A program made the position numbers and the translations under genes. This document shows, piece by piece, positions 9,497-19,716 of a DNA stretch of 64,000 nt; the stretch's first letter is position 1; each line of letters opens with the position of its first letter. Origin of the DNA: Hellea sp039977295 (lineage in GTDB: Bacteria > Pseudomonadota > Alphaproteobacteria > Caulobacterales > Maricaulaceae); contig JBDWDN010000011.1 in the NCBI GenBank assembly GCA_039977295.1, positions 62,001 through 126,000 on the forward strand, given 5' to 3'. The notes beneath the pieces are model-generated. The model did not search any database, was not told the origin of the DNA, and saw only the letters and a list, made by a program, of their open reading frames with translations.

Positions 9497-10135
9497 ATGG
9501 AAAATCCAGGTGTTAGATATGAGCCTTTAAGGCTGACGGCAGAGCTGTCTTTAAAGCGCGGGCGGGTGCACGAAGTGACGGGCGCGGCGGCGGATAGCTT
9601 TGCCGTTATGGTCGCGGCAAAGACGTCTGGCTCTATCGTCTGGATAGGCCGCGCGAGAGCTGTCGGGACTTTGACGCCTATGGCTTTATGTGAGTTTTTT
9701 GATCCCGCGCGTGTCCTCCTGACCGAAGGCAGTAGCCGCAAAGAGGTGCTTTGGGCCGCCGAGCAAGTGCTGCGCTCCAAAGGGGCGGGGCTGACCGTTA
9801 TTCAATTAGCGATAGGGCCGGACCTGATTGAGTCGCGGCGTTTGCAGCTTGCGGCAGAACAAGGCGGCGGTCTTGGGCTTATTTTGATTGAGCGGAGCGC
9901 GCAAAGCTCTGCGGCGCAAACGCGCTGGCACTGCCAAGCACTTCCTAATCTTAACGTGGCTAATGTTAATGCAGCCAATGCCAATCCTGCCAATGACTGC
10001 GACAAATGGATGTGGGAGCTGACCAAAAATAAATCAGGCAATATTGGGCGATGGGTCGTTAAATGCCCAAAGATCAGAGGGGGACGCCATGGCGCGACGC
10101 GTGATGTCCATATGGTTGCCGCAACTGCCGCTTGA
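9497..10135 (+). CDS. imuA: ImuA, SOS mutagenesis accessory protein
   Basis: A 212-residue protein resembling the degenerate RecA-like ImuA of alphaproteobacteria. The conserved stretch KRGRVHEVTG opens the domain, followed by the central segment IVWIGRARAVGTLTP. ImuA works with ImuB and DnaE2 in damage-induced error-prone synthesis. Identity is supported strongly by the downstream imuB and dnaE2. The ATG at 9497 has no room for a ribosome site because the LexA box ends two bases before it. It may be read as a leaderless message, since no in-frame ATG or GTG start lies nearby. The last 47 bp overlap imuB. Confidence 0.85.
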   Translation: MENPGVRYEPLRLTAELSLKRGRVHEVTGAAADSFAVMVAAKTSGSIVWIGRARAVGTLTPMALCEFFDPARVLLTEGSSRKEVLWAAEQVLRSKGAGLTVIQLAIGPDLIESRRLQLAAEQGGGLGLILIERSAQSSAAQTRWHCQALPNLNVANVNAANANPANDCDKWMWELTKNKSGNIGRWVVKCPKIRGGRHGATRDVHMVAATAA

Positions 10136-11672
10136 TCGGCGGGTGCGTCTTGGCGATCCTCGCATAGGCGATATTTTTGCGATCACGGCGGAGATTAAAA
10201 ATGCGTCACGCCTGACCCATCTCTCGCCTTTAGCTTTAAGTGCGGGCCTAAGGCCCGGCATGTCTGTGCCTGATGCGCGCGCGGTTTGCCCCCAGCTTAT
10301 GACAGAAAAAAGCGACCTCGCGCGTGAAGAGATGCTGCTGCGCGCTCTGCGCCGATGGGCGGATAGCCTATCGCCTTGGATCGCTTTGGATAAGCCAGAC
10401 GGCTTGATGCTGGACGTGACAGGCTGCGCGCATCTCTTTGGCGGGGAACAGGCTATGGCTGAGCAGGCCGTGCAGCAATTTGCAGATATGCATATCACAG
10501 CCCGTATAGGCGCGGCAGATACAAAGGGCGCGGCTTGGGCGCTTGCGCGGTATTTAACGGGCGCGAGCGTTCCAATAGCGATTTCAAAACCGTCTAAGGC
10601 GAAAAACGATTTACAAAACCTGCCTGTTGAAGCTTTAAATATTGAGCCAAAAATCTCTGCTGACCTTCGCCGTGTGGGCCTGAAAACGATTGGGCAGCTT
10701 TACGCCATTAAATCCGGCGAGCTAGCGCGGCGCTTTGGATTAGAGCTAACCAAGGCTTTGTCCAAGGCTTTGGGACAAGCGCCTGATCCTGTATCGCCTA
10801 TGGCCGCTGATCCCGTCTATGCCGCGCGAATGAATTTGCCTGACCCTATTGGGCTCAAGGATGACCTCGCCGAAGTATTGCGCCGATTGACAGACTCTAT
10901 CTGCACGCGGCTTGAGAAAGATATGATAGGCGCGCGGCAATTCCACCTGACGGTGCGCTGCGTGGATACGGGCGATCACGTCATTTCTATTGGCTTTGCG
11001 CGCCCTTGTTTTGATGCAGGCAAGGTCAAACGGCAATTTGAACGCCCTTTGGATCAGCTTACCATAAAATTTGGCGCAGATTGGTTTCGCCTGGTTGCTG
11101 ATACGCTTGAGCCGATACGTGAGCGCCCCGCTAAGCTTACGGGCATTATGGGCGGAGAGGCCGAGGCGGCAGCGGAAGATCTCGCGCAAGTCATAACGAC
11201 ATTGGGTAACCGCCTTGGCTTTGACCGCGTCAGGCGGTTTGCGCCGCGCGACAGCCACCTACCCGAAGCCGAGTTCACAACGATTGAAGCCGCAGATAGC
11301 CAAGAGGTGTTGTTATGGAAACAAAGCCGGCCTCACATAGGCCGCCCAAACGCCCCAGACAGCCCCAACCCCACAGACAGTCAAAGCCAGATAGACACGC
11401 AAAGAAAAAGACCCCTGCGTCTCTTTCGCCCCGAACGTCTCTCGACGCTTATCCCCGGGCGTCCCCCCAAAGCCTTTGAATGGCGTAAGGCGCGATATGT
11501 AACGGTTACCGCGCTAGGCCCTGAACGGCTTGCTTCTGAATGGTGGCAGGACGGTTTTGACTCGCTGAAAGATTATTGGGCCGTGGAAACCGAAACCGGG
11601 GATCGTCTGTGGCTGATGACCTATCCTGCGCAGCAGCAGCCCAATTGGTTTGTTACAGGCAGGTTCTTATGA
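10089..11672 (+). CDS. imuB: ImuB, Y-family polymerase-like protein
   Basis: About 527 residues. It is a Y-family (DinB/UmuC-like) protein without the usual N-terminal catalytic aspartate context: it starts MARRVMSIWLPQLPLDRR, as ImuB proteins do. ImuB is a non-catalytic adaptor linking DnaE2 to the sliding clamp. The C-terminal region RPERLSTLIPGRPP through WWQDGF and the final YPAQQQPNWFVTGRFL match the ImuB tail domain. The start at 10089 is preferred over the upstream in-frame ATG at 10044 because AGAGGGGG lies just before it. It overlaps imuA by 47 bp and is followed by dnaE2 after 10 bp. Confidence 0.9.
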   Translation: MARRVMSIWLPQLPLDRRVRLGDPRIGDIFAITAEIKNASRLTHLSPLALSAGLRPGMSVPDARAVCPQLMTEKSDLAREEMLLRALRRWADSLSPWIALDKPDGLMLDVTGCAHLFGGEQAMAEQAVQQFADMHITARIGAADTKGAAWALARYLTGASVPIAISKPSKAKNDLQNLPVEALNIEPKISADLRRVGLKTIGQLYAIKSGELARRFGLELTKALSKALGQAPDPVSPMAADPVYAARMNLPDPIGLKDDLAEVLRRLTDSICTRLEKDMIGARQFHLTVRCVDTGDHVISIGFARPCFDAGKVKRQFERPLDQLTIKFGADWFRLVADTLEPIRERPAKLTGIMGGEAEAAAEDLAQVITTLGNRLGFDRVRRFAPRDSHLPEAEFTTIEAADSQEVLLWKQSRPHIGRPNAPDSPNPTDSQSQIDTQRKRPLRLFRPERLSTLIPGRPPKAFEWRKARYVTVTALGPERLASEWWQDGFDSLKDYWAVETETGDRLWLMTYPAQQQPNWFVTGRFL

Positions 11673-11682
11673 GGGGGTTCTT

Positions 11683-14600
11683 GTGAGTTATGCGGAGCTC
11701 TCAGCCACGAGCAATTTTACCTTTCTAAAAGGGGCGTCGCATGCCTTTGAATTCGTAGAGCGCGCTGTAGAGTTAGGCCTATCAGCGCTTTCTATCACTG
11801 ACGTTAATAGCTTTGCAGGTATTGTGCGCGGCCATAAAGCGGCCAAAGAGCTTGGCTTGCGCTATGTCGTTGGCGTGCGCTTGCAATTAACGGACGGCCC
11901 CGATGTTTTAGCTTATCCAAAAACGCGTGAGGCTTATGGAAAAATATGCCGTCTTTTGACCGAAGGCAAGCGCCGCACGGTTAAGGGGCAATGTGATCTG
12001 ACCCTGAGCGATCTGCTTATATGGTGCGGTGGGAGCGTTCTTATCGTCTCGGGCGAGATTAAAGTGAGAGCCGCGTTAAAAGCTTTGCGCGGAAAATTTG
12101 GCGATGATGTCTATCTGGGCCTATCGCCAAAATATGACGGCTATGACGCTATTAATTTCAAAGCCCGCGCGAAGCTGGCCAGCTCATGCGGCGCGGAATT
12201 GGCCGCGATTGGACAGCCCCTCATGCATCACGGCTCTCGCCGCCGCCTGGCTGATATATTGTCCTGTATCAGAGAGAAGACAACTATCGATAAGCTTGGC
12301 CGTCTGGCGCAGCCCAATGCAGAGCTTCGCCTGAAATCTGAATTTGAAATGCGCCGTCTTTATAAGGACTATCCCCAAGCGGTAAATAACACGGCGCTCA
12401 TCGCGCAGCACTGCCAGTTTTCCCTTGATGAGCTGAGCTATGAATATCCTGACGAAGTGCTGGATGGTGAGGATCCAGATACGCGCTTGCGCCGGCTCAC
12501 AGAGGAAGGCCTGATATGGCGCTATCCTGACGGCGTCTCTTTGCGTGTAAGGGCCATGGTGGAGAAAGAGCTAAACCTCATCGCCCAGCTTAATTATGCG
12601 CGCTATTTTCTGACTGTTTACGACATCGTCCGTTTCGCGCGCGCCAAAGGTATCCTCTGCCAAGGGCGCGGCTCTGCGGCTAACTCTGTCATTTGCTTTT
12701 CTCTTGGGATTACCGAAGCCTCGCCTGAGACGATTTCCATGGTCTTTGAGCGATTTATTTCCGAAGTGCGCGGAGAGCCGCCCGATATTGATGTTGATTT
12801 TGAACATGAGCGGCGCGAGGAGGTCATACAGCATATTTATCAGCGTTTTGGCCGTCACCGCGCGGGGATATGCTCAACTGTCATTCATTTCCGAAGCCGC
12901 GCCGCTATTCGCGAGGTTGGCAAAGCTATGGGCCTGTCTGAGGACGCCGTCGCGGCCCTATCGTCCAAAGTCTGGGGGCATTATTCCAAGGAGGGTATCA
13001 GCGCGGAGCATATCACCAGTGCGGGGCTAAATCCCAATGATCGCCGCATGATGCAGACCATTGAGCTCACGGCGCAAATCCAAGGCTTCCCCCGTCATCT
13101 GTCTCAGCATGTCGGCGGCTTTGTCATAACGGCGGGGCGGCTTGATGAAATGTGTCCTGTTGAAAATGCGGCCATGGCCGACCGCACAATCATTGAATGG
13201 GATAAGGACGATATTGACGCCATCGGCATGCTTAAAATTGATGTGCTGGCGCTGGGCATGTTGTCCTGCTTACGCAAGGCCTTTGATATGCTGTCCGATT
13301 GGAAAGGCGAGCAATATACGCTGGCGACACTGCCGCAGGATGACCCTAAGGTTTATGACATGCTGTGTATCGCCGATACGCTCGGCCTGTTCCAAGTCGA
13401 ATCCCGCGCGCAGATGAATTTTTTGCCGCGTATGCGGCCGCGCGTTTTTTATGATCTGGTTATCGAAGTGGCCATTATCCGTCCGGGCCCCATCCAAGGC
13501 GATATGGTGCATCCTTATTTAAAACGCCGGCGCGGCGAAGAGCCTGTTATTTATCCGTCCGATGATCTTATTCCCGTTTTAGGGAAAACACTTGGCGTTC
13601 CCTTATTCCAAGAGCAAGCCATGCAAATCGCTGTTGTTGCGGCGGGGTTTAGTGCGGGCGAAGCGGATCAATTGCGCCGCGCACTCGGGACGGCTCGCGG
13701 GCCAGGGCAAATACAAAAATTTAAAGACCAATTTATCGGCGGCTGTCTTGAAGGCGGTTATGACCAAGACTTTGCCGAAGCCGTCTTTCGCCAGCTTGAA
13801 GGGTTTTCAGGCTATGGTTTCCCTGAGAGCCATGCGGCAAGCTTCGCGCTGCTAGTCTATGCCTCGGCTTGGCTTAAATGCCATCACCCTGAAATTTTTG
13901 CCACGGCTCTGCTTAACTCTCAGCCCATGGGGTTTTACGCGCCTGCCCAAATTGTCGGCGATGCGCGGCGTCATGATGTGGAGGTGCGCCCGATCTGTGT
14001 GGAGCGCAGCTATTGGGATAATGCGCTTGAGCCTTCAGGTGATGGGCGTCTTGCGGTGCGTTTAGGGTTTCGCCAAATTAAAGGCTTTAAGGAAGAAGAC
14101 GGATTATGGCTTGCCGCGGCGCGCGGTAATGGGTTTCGGTCTATTGACGCTGTCTGGCGCAGGGCAGGGCTTAATCGCCGCGCATTGTCCAAGCTCGCTC
14201 AGGCCGATGCTTTTGCCTCGCATGGGGTGGGGCGGCGCGAAGCCCTCTGGCAGGTTAAAGGATTAGGCGGGAAGACGCCATTGCCTCTATTTGAAGGGGC
14301 GGGGGAGGGATTGCCTGAGTTTCATGTTGATCTTCCCCCCTTGCAAATTGCAGAGCAGGTTTTTGAGGATTACATTGGCACGCGTTTGACCCTGCGCGAA
14401 CATCCCATCAGCCTTTTGCAAGACAGTATTGGGCACACAATCAGGGCATCACAGCTACGCGATACGCCTGATGGGTCTTGGGTTGATGTGTGCGGCCTTG
14501 TCATAACGCGTCAACGTCCGGGCACAGCCAGCGGCGTTATATTCCTGACATTAGAAGACCAAACCGCCACATCGAATATCGTCGTCTGGCCGAAAATGTT

Positions 14601-14958
14601 TGAAAAAGCGCGCGGCACAGTGATGACAGGGCGGCTGCTTAAAATAAGCGGCAGGCTGCAACGCGAAGGCATTGTCACGCATATTATCGCGAGTCGCATT
14701 ACAGATATGTCCTATCTGCTCGATACATTAGGCGACTCTGAGGTGGCAGGCGATATGATTGATCCGACCCGGGATAATGCCGATGAAGCGAAGCGCCCTA
14801 TCCCTAGTAAAGACTCTTCTGGCAATCGTCTCGCGCTAGCTAAAGGTCGCCCCGTTCTGCCAAGGCAGCGTAATATTTCCGGCTATTACAATGCAGGCGG
14901 AGCCCGTCATCCAAGGCAGCAAGCCAATAAATTATTTCCAAGCCGCGACTTTCATTAA
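11683..14958 (+). CDS. dnaE2: DnaE2, error-prone DNA polymerase III alpha subunit
   Basis: About 1091 residues, a normal length for DnaE2. The PHP domain begins YAELSATSNFTFLKGASH. The polymerase active site contains PDIDVDFEHERREEV with the catalytic aspartates. A helix-hairpin-helix region and a C-terminal OB fold (WVDVCGLVITRQRPG) follow. I chose the GTG at 11683 over the upstream TTG at 11650 because GAGGGGG sits 5 bp before it and family N-termini start at this point. It is the last gene of the SOS operon and should carry out mutagenic lesion bypass with ImuA and ImuB. Confidence 0.95.
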   Translation: MSYAELSATSNFTFLKGASHAFEFVERAVELGLSALSITDVNSFAGIVRGHKAAKELGLRYVVGVRLQLTDGPDVLAYPKTREAYGKICRLLTEGKRRTVKGQCDLTLSDLLIWCGGSVLIVSGEIKVRAALKALRGKFGDDVYLGLSPKYDGYDAINFKARAKLASSCGAELAAIGQPLMHHGSRRRLADILSCIREKTTIDKLGRLAQPNAELRLKSEFEMRRLYKDYPQAVNNTALIAQHCQFSLDELSYEYPDEVLDGEDPDTRLRRLTEEGLIWRYPDGVSLRVRAMVEKELNLIAQLNYARYFLTVYDIVRFARAKGILCQGRGSAANSVICFSLGITEASPETISMVFERFISEVRGEPPDIDVDFEHERREEVIQHIYQRFGRHRAGICSTVIHFRSRAAIREVGKAMGLSEDAVAALSSKVWGHYSKEGISAEHITSAGLNPNDRRMMQTIELTAQIQGFPRHLSQHVGGFVITAGRLDEMCPVENAAMADRTIIEWDKDDIDAIGMLKIDVLALGMLSCLRKAFDMLSDWKGEQYTLATLPQDDPKVYDMLCIADTLGLFQVESRAQMNFLPRMRPRVFYDLVIEVAIIRPGPIQGDMVHPYLKRRRGEEPVIYPSDDLIPVLGKTLGVPLFQEQAMQIAVVAAGFSAGEADQLRRALGTARGPGQIQKFKDQFIGGCLEGGYDQDFAEAVFRQLEGFSGYGFPESHAASFALLVYASAWLKCHHPEIFATALLNSQPMGFYAPAQIVGDARRHDVEVRPICVERSYWDNALEPSGDGRLAVRLGFRQIKGFKEEDGLWLAAARGNGFRSIDAVWRRAGLNRRALSKLAQADAFASHGVGRREALWQVKGLGGKTPLPLFEGAGEGLPEFHVDLPPLQIAEQVFEDYIGTRLTLREHPISLLQDSIGHTIRASQLRDTPDGSWVDVCGLVITRQRPGTASGVIFLTLEDQTATSNIVVWPKMFEKARGTVMTGRLLKISGRLQREGIVTHIIASRITDMSYLLDTLGDSEVAGDMIDPTRDNADEAKRPIPSKDSSGNRLALAKGRPVLPRQRNISGYYNAGGARHPRQQANKLFPSRDFH

Positions 14959-15145
14959 GAAGCTGCAATGGCGGCGCCGTTAAATGCGTTTTACAACATT
15001 CTAAGGTGTGTAGCCTTGAGGTGTTTTTTGCAAATATTCGAAACAGATTGGACTTAGTCCCATTTGGGGAGCACGGTTTTTTATTGACTGTCTAAGGCTA
15101 AAGGCTAGGGTAATTTCAATAAAAATAGCATCAGGGGACTTAAGC

Positions 15146-18100
15146 ATGCGCTCTCATATTCGGAATTCGCTTTTATTTTCATCTACCATCGCTTTAATGA
15201 TGGCAACGTCGGCGCAAGCGCAAACGGCGCCTGACAGCTCAGATGAGGTTGTTACGACGGGCACCTTTATCCAAGGCGCTAAGATTGACGATGTCCTTCC
15301 TGTAACCGTTATGGACCTCGAAGCCATTGAAACGGTAGATGCGGCCTCTGGCGATGAGCTCTTTCGGTCTATTCCGCAGGCAGGTCAGGTGGCATTTAAT
15401 GAACAAAGCACATCGGGCGGCGTTAACGGCGCGCGCGGCGATATCGCGTCGATCAATCTTCGCGGATTAGGCACAGGTAACACCTTGCTGCTGATAAATG
15501 GCCGCCGGATGGTGCTTAACCCAGGATTCCAAACCGAGCTTTTTGTGCCCGTTGTCTCCCCTGACACGAATACAATTAATCCCGGCGGCATTAAACGCGT
15601 TGAAGTTTTGCGAGATGGGGCCTCTGCGCTTTACGGCGCTGACGCGGTTGCCGGCGTTATAAATACCAAGCTTAAAGACAATCTCGATGGCGGCTTTGTC
15701 CAAGGCAATTTCAGAAATTCGACAGGCACTGATCTCTACAGTGCTAGCGTGCGCGGCGGCTATGGCTTTGATTTTAATGATGACCGCAGCAACTTGTCAT
15801 TATTTGGTTATTACTTTCATGAAAACGGCGCCCCTACATCCATCAGGGGCTATTCAGCTAGTTCCGATTTGCGTCCCTTCCTTGAGGGCACCGACTTTGA
15901 AGGGGATACACAATTTGACAACCGGTCAATCAATTCACCTTTCGGCGCTTTTGATATCCAAGGCTCAAGCGCAACATCTTCACGCACGACTGTTCTGCGC
16001 GATGATGATTTCCATCTTCAGCCCTGTAGCTTCTTTGGCGATGCCAATCAGCCAAGCGATGGCCGCTTCCTTGATTTAGGTAATGGCCTTTGCGCGGATA
16101 ATGGCGGGACGATTGACCGCGATTTGCGCTATGACCTTGGGGCTGTCCGGGATTTATACTCCGAAAAAGACCGTCTGCAGTTTCAAGCTATGTTCAACCA
16201 TGAGCTAAATGCAGATGCCGAATTTTATTTTGAAGGGTCGTATTACCGATCAGAATCCAGCCGCCGCCGTGAGCAAAATACAATGCTCAGCGCGGTGCCT
16301 CTCGGTATTCAGGCGCAAGCCTATTACAATCCGCTTGGCGCGACCACGCTTCTTAATGGCGCCCCGAACCCGAACCGGATTACCAATGGCCTTGGAAGCG
16401 GCGTTAGCGATGCAGGGCGTGACTTGCTCCTCGAAGATTACCGTTTTGTTGATGTCGGCCCAAGGCTCGGCACTGTGACCAAGAATACATTCAGGCTTGT
16501 AACAGGCCTTCGCGGCGAAATGGGAAAATGGGACTTTGATACGGGACTTGTTTATTCACGCGCGCGCACCAATGATTTAACCCGAAACCGTATTTCTGGC
16601 ACAGCTATTCAAGACGCGATTAACCGCAATGATCCTTCGGCTTATAATCCGTTTAATGGCGGATGCTTTGGTGCTGAAATTGCGGGCGCCAATACCATCG
16701 ATTGTTCACCGAGCAATACGCAAACGCTAGAAGACGTCAGAATTGACGTGAACCGCGACGGCGAAACCTCATTGGCCTTGGCTGATTTTAAGGTGTCAAG
16801 ACCTGATTTATTTACGATGCCGGCTGGCGACGTCGGCATTGCTGCGGGTATCGAGTTCCGCCGCGAAACATTTATAGATGATCGCGACCCACGCCTTGAC
16901 GGCACATTCACGTTTACCAACGCTGTGAACGGGAACACTTTTGGCAGTGATGTGGTTGGCTCAAGCCCATCCCCAGACACTAGCGGTAACCGCGAAGTTT
17001 ACTCAGCCCATGTTGAGGCCTTAGTCCCGCTAGTCTCTGAAGATATGGATGTTCCAGGTGTAAAAGAGCTCAATGTTCAGCTTGCAGGCCGGTTTGAGAG
17101 TTTCTCTGACGCCGGAGAGACCTTTGTGCCCCGTGTTGCAGCCTCATGGCTACCCTTTGACGGTCTCATCCTTCGTGGCGCTTGGTCTCAAGGCTTTCGG
17201 GCGCCTAACCTCGTGCAGGTCAATGACCAAGGGACCACGCGCTCCAATAGTGAAATCCCGGCCGTGGAATGTGTTGCCGAAATTATTAAAGGCGACGAGG
17301 ATGAAGTAAGTGATTGCGGCTCCAGAGGCATTATCGATTTCCGTGTTGGCGGCCCAGGTTTGGAGCCGGAGAAAACAGAGAGCATTAATTTAGGTTTTGT
17401 TGTTGGATCAGAGGATTACTTTCCTGGACTGACATTTACCGCAGACTTTTGGCGTGTGCGTCAGGACGGCATTGTTGGCATCCTCGGCAATCAAAACGCC
17501 TTATATCTTGATCTCTTGCAGCGGCTGGATGGGAGCTCCAATCCCAATGTCATCCGCGACGCTCCGGACGCCGGGCAGTTAGAGCTTTACGCGGGCACTG
17601 GAATTAATCCGGCGGGAGATATTGTCCAAATCCTGAACCCCTATCAAAATCTTGATAGCCGCGTTTCCAAGGGTATCGATGTAAGTTTCATCTATGATAT
17701 TGGCGAGACGCCCATTGGCGATTTGAAGTTTCAGGTTAATGCGGCAAAACTGATTAGCTTTAACCAATCGCCTGGAGCTTCCGGCGCGCCATTAGCTGAT
17801 CTTGAAACGGTATTATCCGGTATTCCGCAGCTTTCTGCAGGCGATGTGGCAACGCTTTCAGCCGAAGGTTTTGGTGAATTACTTGAGCGCGACGGCCGTC
17901 CTGAATGGCGTCTCTCTGGATCTATGAACTTAAGAAACGGGCCCTTCAGATTCGGCTTGTTTGGCCGTTATGTCGGCGAATGGAATGACCCCAGCGCAAC
18001 GCAAAACGATACGGGCGCTTTGTTCCGGGGCGGTGATTGGTTTACCCTTAACACCTCCGTCAGCTATACCTTTGATAATAAAGGCGCGCTTGACGGAACG

Positions 18101-18232
18101 CGGTTTAAGGTTGGGCTTAACAATATCTTCGATACGAATCCGCCCATATCTGACGAAAGCTATGGTTTCTTTGGAGAACTGCACAGCGCGCGCGGGCGTC
18201 AGCTAAGCGTCGAAGTTCGGAAGAAATTCTAA
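15146..18232 (+). CDS. TonB-dependent outer-membrane receptor
   Basis: 1028 residues with a signal peptide ending near AQA-QTAPD. The plug domain contains INLRGLGTGNTLLLINGRR and VEVLRDGASALYGADA. A long beta-barrel follows and ends in phenylalanine (VEVRKKF), the outer-membrane assembly signal. No STN domain is present, so it is a plain transporter, not a transducer. Such large receptors import oligosaccharides or other bulky nutrients. The next genes encode an inner-membrane DASS carrier six bases downstream, an SGNH lipoprotein and KDPG aldolase, so the cargo may feed uronic-acid or sugar-acid catabolism. That link is inference. The ATG has a good CAGGGGAC ribosome site. Confidence 0.93.
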   Translation: MRSHIRNSLLFSSTIALMMATSAQAQTAPDSSDEVVTTGTFIQGAKIDDVLPVTVMDLEAIETVDAASGDELFRSIPQAGQVAFNEQSTSGGVNGARGDIASINLRGLGTGNTLLLINGRRMVLNPGFQTELFVPVVSPDTNTINPGGIKRVEVLRDGASALYGADAVAGVINTKLKDNLDGGFVQGNFRNSTGTDLYSASVRGGYGFDFNDDRSNLSLFGYYFHENGAPTSIRGYSASSDLRPFLEGTDFEGDTQFDNRSINSPFGAFDIQGSSATSSRTTVLRDDDFHLQPCSFFGDANQPSDGRFLDLGNGLCADNGGTIDRDLRYDLGAVRDLYSEKDRLQFQAMFNHELNADAEFYFEGSYYRSESSRRREQNTMLSAVPLGIQAQAYYNPLGATTLLNGAPNPNRITNGLGSGVSDAGRDLLLEDYRFVDVGPRLGTVTKNTFRLVTGLRGEMGKWDFDTGLVYSRARTNDLTRNRISGTAIQDAINRNDPSAYNPFNGGCFGAEIAGANTIDCSPSNTQTLEDVRIDVNRDGETSLALADFKVSRPDLFTMPAGDVGIAAGIEFRRETFIDDRDPRLDGTFTFTNAVNGNTFGSDVVGSSPSPDTSGNREVYSAHVEALVPLVSEDMDVPGVKELNVQLAGRFESFSDAGETFVPRVAASWLPFDGLILRGAWSQGFRAPNLVQVNDQGTTRSNSEIPAVECVAEIIKGDEDEVSDCGSRGIIDFRVGGPGLEPEKTESINLGFVVGSEDYFPGLTFTADFWRVRQDGIVGILGNQNALYLDLLQRLDGSSNPNVIRDAPDAGQLELYAGTGINPAGDIVQILNPYQNLDSRVSKGIDVSFIYDIGETPIGDLKFQVNAAKLISFNQSPGASGAPLADLETVLSGIPQLSAGDVATLSAEGFGELLERDGRPEWRLSGSMNLRNGPFRFGLFGRYVGEWNDPSATQNDTGALFRGGDWFTLNTSVSYTFDNKGALDGTRFKVGLNNIFDTNPPISDESYGFFGELHSARGRQLSVEVRKKF

Positions 18233-18238
18233 CAGAGA

Positions 18239-19708
18239 ATGACGGCTTTAGACGTGCCCGATAACGCACGGAGTAGGGTTCAAAACATAGGATTAGCTGC
18301 AGGACCGTTCCTTGCGGCCATTGTGTTTTTCATGTTTCGTCCTGACGGCTTGCCCATGGCCGGAACAGCCACGGCTGCCTTTGCCCTTTGGATGGCGATT
18401 TGGTGGGCGACTGAGGCGATCCCTGTGGCGGCAACTGCGTTTCTGCCGCTCATTCTTTTTCCGATCTTTAACGTCACCCCCATGACGGAAACAGCCGCAA
18501 AATATGGCCATCCTATTATCTTTTTATTCTTGGGCGGATTTGTGATTGCGTTGGCGATTGAGCGCTCGGGGCTACATGTGCGCGCGGCGTTAAAAGTATT
18601 TCGAAGGGCAGGTTTAAATGGGAGCTCTCTGGTGGGCGGATTTATGTTGTCAGCGGCGCTGATCTCTATGTGGATTTCAAACACCTCTACGACGCTGATG
18701 TTGCTGCCAATTGCGGCCTCCGTGACGCTGGTTATTCGCGATACAATGAAAAAACTGAGTAAGACCGAGCTTAGGAACTTTGAGACATCGATGCTTTTGG
18801 GCCTTGCTTATGGGGCGACTTTGGGCGGCATGGCGACACTTGTCGGGACGCCGCCCAATGCCTTTATGGCGGGTTTCATGGCGGATACATATGGCGTTGA
18901 AATTGATTTCGCGCGTTGGATGCTGGTCGGTCTGCCCATTGCTGCAATCATGTTGCCGCTAACATGGCTTGCCTTGACCAAATTCTTATATCCCGTAAAT
19001 TTTAAGGCCACGCCAGAGGCGCGTGACTATATCAATAATCTCAGCAAGGATTTAGGGCCCATGTCCAAGGCAGAGCGCCGCATTGGAGTTTTATTTTTAA
19101 TACTCGTCGCGGGTTGGTTGATGCGCAAACCTTTCATGAGCGCGACGGGTATCACAGGGATTACGGATACAACAATTGCTATGGCTGCGGCTTTGGCCGC
19201 TTTTATTATTCCGTCGGGTAAAGACGGAGAGGCCCTTATGACATGGGAGACTATGAAGGCATTGCCATGGGGCGTCTTAATACTTTTTGGCGGCGGTTTA
19301 GCCTTGGCCGCAGGCATGACAGCCTCTGGCCTCACGCTTTGGCTAGGCGAGCAGCTTGCGCCGCTTGTCTCCATTCACTTAGCTGTCTTAATTCTGGCCT
19401 CAGTCTTATTAGTTATCTTCCTGACAGAGATGACCAGTAATCTGGCGACGACGGCGACCATTTTGCCGGTCATGGCCGCCATTGCGGTTAAGACGGGATA
19501 TGATCCATTGGTCTTTGTTATTCCTGTGACGCTTGCCGCGAGTTGCGCCTTTATGCTGCCTGTCGCTACGCCTCCAAATGCGATTGTGTTTAGCTCTGGT
19601 AAGGTTTCCATACCGCGGATGATGCGGGCCGGATTAGTCCTGAATTTACTGGGCGTTTTAGTCTTATCAGCGGTTGCGCTTAAAGTTGTCCCGCTCGTAT
19701 TTGGATAG
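18239..19708 (+). CDS. DASS-family (SLC13-type) anion:sodium symporter
   Basis: 489 residues with about 11 hydrophobic segments. It has the DASS signature motifs: ISNTSTTLMLLPIA in the first half and EMTSNLATTATILPVM in the second, each holding the Ser-Asn-Thr type substrate and sodium site. LVGTPPNAF and VATPPNAI are the paired loops. The family takes up di- and tricarboxylates or sulfate. It begins six bases after the TonB receptor stop, so the two are co-transcribed and could form an outer plus inner membrane uptake route for an organic acid. Confidence 0.9.
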   Translation: MTALDVPDNARSRVQNIGLAAGPFLAAIVFFMFRPDGLPMAGTATAAFALWMAIWWATEAIPVAATAFLPLILFPIFNVTPMTETAAKYGHPIIFLFLGGFVIALAIERSGLHVRAALKVFRRAGLNGSSLVGGFMLSAALISMWISNTSTTLMLLPIAASVTLVIRDTMKKLSKTELRNFETSMLLGLAYGATLGGMATLVGTPPNAFMAGFMADTYGVEIDFARWMLVGLPIAAIMLPLTWLALTKFLYPVNFKATPEARDYINNLSKDLGPMSKAERRIGVLFLILVAGWLMRKPFMSATGITGITDTTIAMAAALAAFIIPSGKDGEALMTWETMKALPWGVLILFGGGLALAAGMTASGLTLWLGEQLAPLVSIHLAVLILASVLLVIFLTEMTSNLATTATILPVMAAIAVKTGYDPLVFVIPVTLAASCAFMLPVATPPNAIVFSSGKVSIPRMMRAGLVLNLLGVLVLSAVALKVVPLVFG

Positions 19709-19716
19709 GAAGCCCT

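Noticed and set aside
11650..11682. TTG start for dnaE2 inside imuB
   Set aside because: The GTG at 11683 has GAGGGGG at good distance and matches where DnaE2 proteins begin.
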